A stretch of DNA of 64,000 bases from Siphonodentalium dalli (lineage: Eukaryota; Mollusca; Scaphopoda; Gadilida; Siphonodentaliidae): NCBI GenBank assembly GCA_032622095.1, contig CP136064.1:258705863-258769862 (forward strand), in the 5' to 3' direction. The notes below the pieces were generated by a model, which saw nothing but the letters and a program-made list of their open reading frames with translations, did no database searches and was not told where the DNA came from. Both the position numbers and the translations under genes were made by a program. Every line of letters begins with the position of its first letter. Position 1 is the stretch's first letter. Of the stretch, positions 57,990 through 64,000 are shown one piece after another.

Positions 57990-60900
57990 AGGTTAACCCT
58001 TTCTAGGCTAAAGCATCATTGACGAGTAGTTATCCCATAGGAAATGTTAAGATAATAAGTTTTACCCTTTCTATACTAAAGCATCATTGATGAGTAGTTA
58101 TCCCATAGGAAATGTTAAGATAATAAGTTTAACCCTTTCTATACTAAAGCATCATTGACGAGTAGTTATCCCATAGGAAATGTTCAGATAATAAGTTTAA
58201 CCCTTTCTATACTAAAGCCTCATTGATGAGTAGTTATCCCATAGGAAATGTTAAGATAATAAGTTTAACCCTTTCTATATTAAAGCATCATTGATGAGTA
58301 GTTATCCCGTAGGAAATGTTAAGATAATAAGTTTAACCATTTCTATACTAAAGCATCATTGACGAGTAGTTATCCCATAGGAAATGTTAAGATAATAATT
58401 TTAACCCTTTCTATACTAAAGCATCATTGATGAGTAGTTATCCCATAGGAAATGTTAAGATAATAAGTTTAACCCTTTCTATACTAAAGCATCATTGACG
58501 AGCAGGAAAAGTTCAGATAACAAGTTTAACCCTTTCTAGGCTAAAACATCATTGACGAGTAGTTATCCCATAGGAAATGTTAAGATAATAAGTTTTACCC
58601 TTTCTATACTAAAGCATCATTGATGAGTAGTTATCCCATAGGAAATGTTAAGATAATAAGTTTAACCCTTTCTATACTAAAGCATCATTGACGAGTAGTT
58701 ATCCCATAGGAAATGTTAAGATAATAAGTTTAACCCTTTCTATACTAAAGCATCATTGACGAGTAGTTATCCCATAGGAAATGTTAAGATAACAAGTTTA
58801 ACCATTTCTATACTAAAGCATCATTGACGAGTAGTTATCCCATAGGAAATGTTAAGATAATAAGTTTTACCCTTTCTATACTAAAGCCTCATTGATGAGT
58901 AGTTATCCCATAGGAAATGTTAAGATAATAAGTTTAACCCTTTCTATATTAAAGCATCATTGATGAGTAGTTATCCCGTAGGAAATGTTAAGATAATAAG
59001 TTTAACCCTTTCTATACTAAAGCATCATTGACGAGTAGTTATCCCATAGGAAATGTTAAGATAATAATTTTAACCCTTTCTATACTAAAGCATCATTGAT
59101 GAGTAGTTATCCCATAGGAAATGTTAAGATAATAAGTTTATCCCTTTCTATACTAAAGCATCATTGACGAGTAGGAAAAGTTCAGATAACAAGTTTAACC
59201 CTTTCTAGGCTAAAGCATCATTGATGAGTAGTTATCCCATAGGAAATGTTAAGATAATAAGTTTAACCCTTTCTATACTAAAGCATCATTGACGAGTAGT
59301 TATCCCATAGGAAATGTTCAGATAATAAGTTTAACCCTTTCTATACTAAAGCCTCATTGATGAGTAGTTATCCCATAGGAAATGTTAAGATAATAAGTTT
59401 AACCCTTTCTATATTAAAGCATCATTGATGAGTAGTTATCCCGTAGGAAATGTTAAGATAATAAGTTTAACCCTTTCTATACTAAAGCACCATTGACGAG
59501 TAGGAAAAGTTCAGATAACAAGTTTAACCCTTTCTATACTAAAGCATCATTGACGAGTAGTTATCCCATAGGAAATGTTCAGATAATAAGTTTAACCCTT
59601 TCTATACTAAAGCCTCATTGATGAGTAGTTATCCCATAGGAAATGTTAAGATAATAAGTTTAACTCTTTCTATATTAAAGCCTCATTGGTGAGTAGTTAT
59701 CCCATAGGAAATGTTAAGATAATAAGTTTAACCCTTTCTATACCAAAGCATCATTGATGAGTAGTTATCCCATAGGAAATGTTAAGATAATAAGTTTAAC
59801 CCTTTCTATACTAAAGCATCATTGATGAGTAGTTATCCAATATGAAATGTTAAGATAATAAGTTTAACCCTTTCTATACTGAAGCATCATTGATGAGTAG
59901 ATATCCCTTAGGAAATGTTCAGATAATAAGTTTAACCATTCCTATACTAAAGCATCATTGACGAGTAGTTATCACATAGGAAATGTTAAGATAAGTTTGA
60001 CCCTTTCTATACTAAAGCATCATTGGTGAGTAGTTATCCCATAGGAAATGTTAAGATAATAAGTTTAACCCTTTCTATACTAAAGCATCATTGACGAGTA
60101 GTTATCCCATAGGAAATGTTAAGATAACAAGTTTAACCCTTTCTATACTAAAGCATCATTGACGAGTAGTTATCCCATAGGAAATGTTAAGATAATAATT
60201 TTAACCCTTTCTATACTAAAGCATCATTGATGAGTAGTTATCCCATAGGAAATGTTAAGATAATAAGTTTAACCCTTTCTATACTAAAGCATCATTGACG
60301 AGTAGGAAAAGTTCAGATAACAAGTTTAACCCTTTCTAGGCTAAAGCATCATTGACGAGTAGTTATCCCATAGGAAATGTTAAGATAATAAGTTTAACCC
60401 TTTCTATACCAAAGCATCATTGATGAGTAGTTATCCCATAGGAAATGTTAAGATAATAAGTTTAACCCTTTCTATACTAAAGCATCATTGATGAGTAGTT
60501 ATCCAATATGAAATGTTAAGATAATAAGTTTAACCCTTTCTATACTGAAGCATCATTGATGAGGAGATATCCCTTAGGAAATGTTCAGATAATAAGTTTA
60601 ACCATTCCTATACTAAAGCATCATTGACGAGTAGTTATCACATAGGAAATGTTCAGATAAGTTTGACCCTTTCTATACTAAAGCATCATTGGTGAGTAGT
60701 TATCCCATAGGAAATGTTCAGATAATAAGTTTAACCCTTTCTATACTAAAGCATCATTGACGAGTAGTTATCACATAGGAAATGTTAAGATAATAAGTTT
60801 AACCCTTTCTATACCAAAGCATCATTGATGAGTAGTTATCCCATAGGAAATGTTAAGATAATAAGTTTAACCCTTTCTATACTAAAGCATCATTGATGAG

Positions 60901-61015
60901 TAGTTATCCAATATGAAATGTTCAGATAATAAGTTTAACCATTCCTATACTAAAGCATCATTAATGAGTAGTTATCCCATAGGAAATGTCCAGATAATAA
61001 GTTCAACAAACGACC
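57990..61015 (+). repeat. 68-bp satellite, about 44 units, derived from family C
   Basis: The consensus unit starts TTTAACCCTTTCTATACTAA, continues AGCATCATTGACGAGTAGTT and ATCCCATAGGAAATGTTAAG, and ends ATAATAAG; the period 58013 to 58081 is 68 bp. Shortened units lacking about 16 bp ('gagtaggaaaagttcag') occur near 58500, 59170, 59500 and 60300. Marked variants recur at a spacing near 666 bp (59901 and 60567), showing block duplication. The unit equals the left part of family C, and the array runs directly into the single-copy rest of C at its right edge. No protein is expected. Confidence 0.95.
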
Positions 61016-61330
61016 GTTGAACTTATTATCTAAATATTTCCCGCCAATAAATAGGACTCCTTCTGCACGTTTAGTTATTTGTCGTCTGCTTTTATCACCC
61101 TAACATCCCTCCATATCAATAATAGATCATTCAAATGTAAAATGTTTAAATGACTGGGAGAATCCATTTAGTATAGAAGGGGTAAAATCAATGCAGTTCT
61201 GAATGGATTCTCTGTTTCTCTTCAGTGCGTCCAGTGCATTTGGGCTGGTCTAATAATTGCTATGAAGCTGGCAACATGTGTATGGTCACCATATGTTTTA
61301 CCATTCTTTTGAATGTTTAATCATATAGAC
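60996..61330 (+). mobile_element. Family C element, copy C3, right part
   Basis: Begins with the hairpin AATAAGTTCAAC...GTTGAACTTATT (about 60996-61030). It continues through 'aataatagatcattcaaatg' to 'gagaatccatttagtataga' with 'aggggtaaa' (61170-61193). That end is the inverted form of the unit start TTTA(A)CCC.TTCTATACTAAA, so the satellite unit contains the element's left terminus. Confidence 0.7.
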
Positions 61331-61749
61331 TCAACACACATATCCACCTTCTTCAACTAGAAAAGTGGTATCTACGTTTTCTCTGACGATTCTCTCCTGA
61401 ACATTTGCGTTTGGAAAGGGAATGTTATGATTAGTATATACCGACACGTTTATTACAAGTATAGTCGGTCGCCCCAAGACCATCTTCCTGACAGAGACCA
61501 CTCAGACAGAAATGTCAATTATGAGCATCCATGTTTCCAAGGTTCTTGCAGAAACAAAGCTGATATCTTTGGTGTATTTGTATTTGAAACAAATATATCA
61601 CTGTGCATATACATGTGATACACAGTCATTGACCACATCTTCATTAACTGTATTACAAGCTTTATGATATCGATACTATGCGGCAAAACGCTGCGGCTTA
61701 GCACCTCTCAGGCAAAACAACATCAACTATAGCCATGTGTCCCACGGTG

Positions 61750-61810
61750 TTGCAAAAAAAAAAAAAAAAACAAAAACAAAAAAAAAACAAAAAAAAAACA
61801 AAAAAAACAA
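61750..61810. repeat. A-rich simple repeat
   Basis: A run of 18 A followed by (CAAAAAAA)n. A similar A-run at 63648-63667 occupies the same place in another unit of the tandem repeat. Confidence 0.9.
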
Positions 61811-62108
61811 CCATCACATTAGGTGTGTTTGAACTTGAAACAAAGGAATCAGTGTGTGCAGTAACCAGTAAATGTCATTATGCGCATGTAATTCACAGTC
61901 CTTGACCAGAACTATTATAAGCTTTCTATATGCTATCTTGAGCGCGCCACTTTAACAAACGTATCGCAATTGGTACAATATACGTTACAAGATAGTTCAC
62001 TATTTATAGCACCTCATCACTTCTAACGATCATAATTCACTAACGCCTGAACCGGTTTATAAACTCCAACGCCAATCGATCGAATAAAAGCTTTATATAT
62101 TTCACAAA

Positions 62109-62561
62109 TGTGACCCGCCATATCAAATCCAGTCGGAAGTCGGGATTTGTTTACCCTTTGCCAATGCATTCTCTTATATATGCGAGTCGACCATAGGTCG
62201 CCTCGCATATATAAGAGAATGCATTGGCCTAACAATTTTTTACAATTTTAATAAATTTTTCTTGTATTCTTTAACAATTTTATAATTTTACCCATACAGA
62301 GCCCCAGACAAACATGAGCAGACGACACTCTTCTATATGCTTCTATATATGTGTGGGGCTCCCTGCAGGGTAATGGATGTTTTTTATTTTATGTCCTAAA
62401 AAATGTAAGAAACATTTATTTAAAAATAATGATAAAAAATTGTTAGTGCATTCTCTTATATATGCGAGGCGACCTATGGTCGACTCGCATATATAAGAGA
62501 ATGCATTGGCATAGGGTAAAAAAATCCCGACTTACGACTGGATTTGATATGACGGGTCACA
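62109..62561. mobile_element. Family B element, copy B2
   Basis: 453 bp, starting TGTGACCCGCCATATCAAAT and ending with the inverted form, ...GACGGGTCACA. The left hairpin is at 62160-62226. The right one (62451-62517) has lost its first ~9 bases. The spacer carries the same 'gagcccca'/'tggggctc' pair as B1. It is inserted within the 61.4-63.9 kb tandem repeat. Confidence 0.8.
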
Positions 62562-62980
62562 AATCTGCTACAACATTCTAGTGTAAACTGTTCTACACCT
62601 AATAAAACAGACGACGAAGAAACAAATCATGGAGAGCACCGGCTCGATGCCCACGCTTTATATACGAGAGGTGAAAAATATAGACAGTCGATTTCAAACT
62701 CAACATCTATCGATAAAAGCCCACCTTTTGTACAAAACTTCTACATGTATCGAGATATCTAATGTTAATCTGCTTATTAATCAATCGCATATTTGAATCC
62801 AATTCACTAATTTTCGATATTCAAGCAATAATTTCAAATGAACTCAATGATCTGCTTGGTGACCATGCACGAACTGAGTATTCTGATCGTTGATTGGTTA
62901 AACTGGCATCACGTGTATTGTTGTGTCTACTACGGAATCGCTTCGTTAGTATCTTTAAATATAGGAAAAGAGTGGAGAAT
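62562..62980. other. Unassigned region
   Basis: No repeat or gene recognised. Confidence 0.4.
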
Positions 62981-64000
62981 TTAATTAAAATATGCAATTG
63001 ATGCGTACGATGTTGTAAACACTTTGTGGCAGTTTCTTCTAGTTAACCAAAAAAAAAACAACAACAAACAAACAAACATTTGATTCCCGTTCATCTTTAT
63101 TGATGTTCATACAATATAACTTTCAGTTTCCCTCAAACAGCATGCATTAACTAGAGAAAATGGTTTATTTTTCTTGTCTATTCTCATGTTATATTGACAC
63201 CGTTCAGACAGACCATCGCTATATAAGCATCTATCGGTTTCCCAGCTCTTTGCTAAAAGTGAAAACAATGCTGTAATCTTATGTGTGTTAGAACACGAAA
63301 CAAGGGCGCCATTGTGTAGATAGATGCATGTAATACAAGTACTGTCCATGACCAAAGTCATTATATATACGCTCTGTGATATCGCGGCCTTGACGTATAC
63401 GCTGTAAACAATTTGCGGCAGTTTCTTACCGATAACAGAAATCCTGCTGTATACATTGGAACCGGTGATTCCCATTCAGCTGTGTACAGTGTTTATGCTA
63501 TGCGATGCAATAGCCACAAGCTGCATTAACTATAGCAAACGGGATCTATTTTCTCTGTCGATTCTATACGACAAAGTTTCGTATCATCTTCATTCCGCTC
63601 AGACAGAACATCACCGATCGCGACTATCCAGGTTTCCCAGGGTGTTGCAAAAAAAAAAAAAAAAAAACTGTCGCCATAGGTGTATTTGAACTTTAAACAA
63701 AGGCATCAGTGTCCTTGACCAGACATATTATAAGCTTTATGATATTTATACATCGACGCACAATGTTGTAAACACTTTGCGGCATTTCTTGTCGATAACC
63801 AAAACACCTGCCACGCAATAACTACTGATGCTGAGATTAGGAAATAGCAGCGACAAAAACCCAGTGTTATGATACATACAACTGATGTTGGCAGAGACGC
63901 AAGCGGTATTCATTTGTGGCCGACGTTAGTGAGCAGATCACATGATCCCGACGATACCTTGCTCTGAATATTACGCTCACAGCGGCATTTTCTTATTAGA

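Larger units (their letters stand above)
61440..63910 (+). repeat. Degraded tandem repeat of about 260-350 bp, five or more copies
   Basis: Common blocks recur in order: 'ctcagacagaa', 'tttcccagggtgttgcaaaa' with an A-run, 'ggtgtatttgaac.tgaaaca', 'tcagtgt', 'gtccttgaccaga', 'attataagctttatgatat', 'gttgtaaacactttgcggca' and 'tttcttgtcgataacc'. Copies start near 61500, 61740, 63190, 63590 and the partial 63780. Unit lengths differ, and the array is broken by B2 at 62109-62561 and by unrelated sequence around 62600-62980. Confidence 0.6.

Overview
This window looks like a gene-poor stretch of a nuclear genome from an animal, probably a marine invertebrate. The SINE-like sequence near 55.3-55.6 kb and the non-LTR retrotransposon tails near 32.2 and 46.3 kb resemble those I know from molluscs and other lophotrochozoans, but I cannot name the species. 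Nothing here is bacterial or viral. No complete protein gene can be supported. The open frames are short, lie mostly in tandem repeats or transposon relics, and overlap on both strands. The best coding candidates are a signal-peptide first exon with a splice donor (48716-48770), a phase-compatible cysteine-containing exon after it (49081-49215), the C-terminal end of a LINE polyprotein (32394-32756, minus) and an unidentified 83-codon frame (38158-38407).

The window is a dense mosaic of non-autonomous transposons and of minisatellites, several of which visibly grew out of those transposons. I give families private letters. A: TTAA-flanked (piggyBac-like) MITEs at 1.45, 13.5, 41.96 and 54.3 kb. 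B: elements with 40-bp termini at 19.2 and 62.1 kb. A and B carry the same internal module of two long hairpins. C: TTAA-type element relics at 24.0, 55.6 and 61.0 kb, one of which has been amplified into a 3-kb array of 68-bp units. E: Mutator-like long-TIR MITEs at 8.6, 45.6 and 57.2 kb, the first with a 9-bp target duplication and a matching empty site at 9.59 kb. F and G: an alternating block between 45.9 and 48.5 kb, with another F at 37.2 kb. M: an RTE-like element with internal repeats at 37.8-40.2 kb. Other elements are palindromes at 1.0, 7.1, 7.8, 10.2, 17.75, 30.6, 43.2, 44.1 and 56.8 kb, a foldback-like element at 12.4-12.9 kb, and a G-run/C-run element with direct flanking repeats at 16.7-17.3 kb.

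Layout: 0-5 kb, TTAA elements and unassigned DNA; 5.1-6.3 kb, 39-bp array; 6.6-10.4 kb, hairpins and an interrupted duplication; 11-12.9 kb, degraded satellite and foldback; 13.5-21.7 kb, families A, D and B, a TA palindrome and a ~135-bp satellite; 22-30 kb, dispersed repeats and four large minisatellites of 31, 23, 58 and 37 bp; 32-34 kb, LINE end plus the 47-bp array derived from it; 36-48.5 kb, families I, F, M, A, E and G; 48.7-50 kb, possible exons; 50.7-51.2 kb, two 5S-rRNA-like units; 54-57.8 kb, families A, SINE, C and E; 58-61 kb, the 68-bp satellite; 61.4-63.9 kb, a degraded ~300-bp tandem repeat interrupted by family B.

The main theme is the birth of tandem repeats from transposon parts. 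At least four arrays can be matched to a single-copy segment of a transposon elsewhere in the same window.
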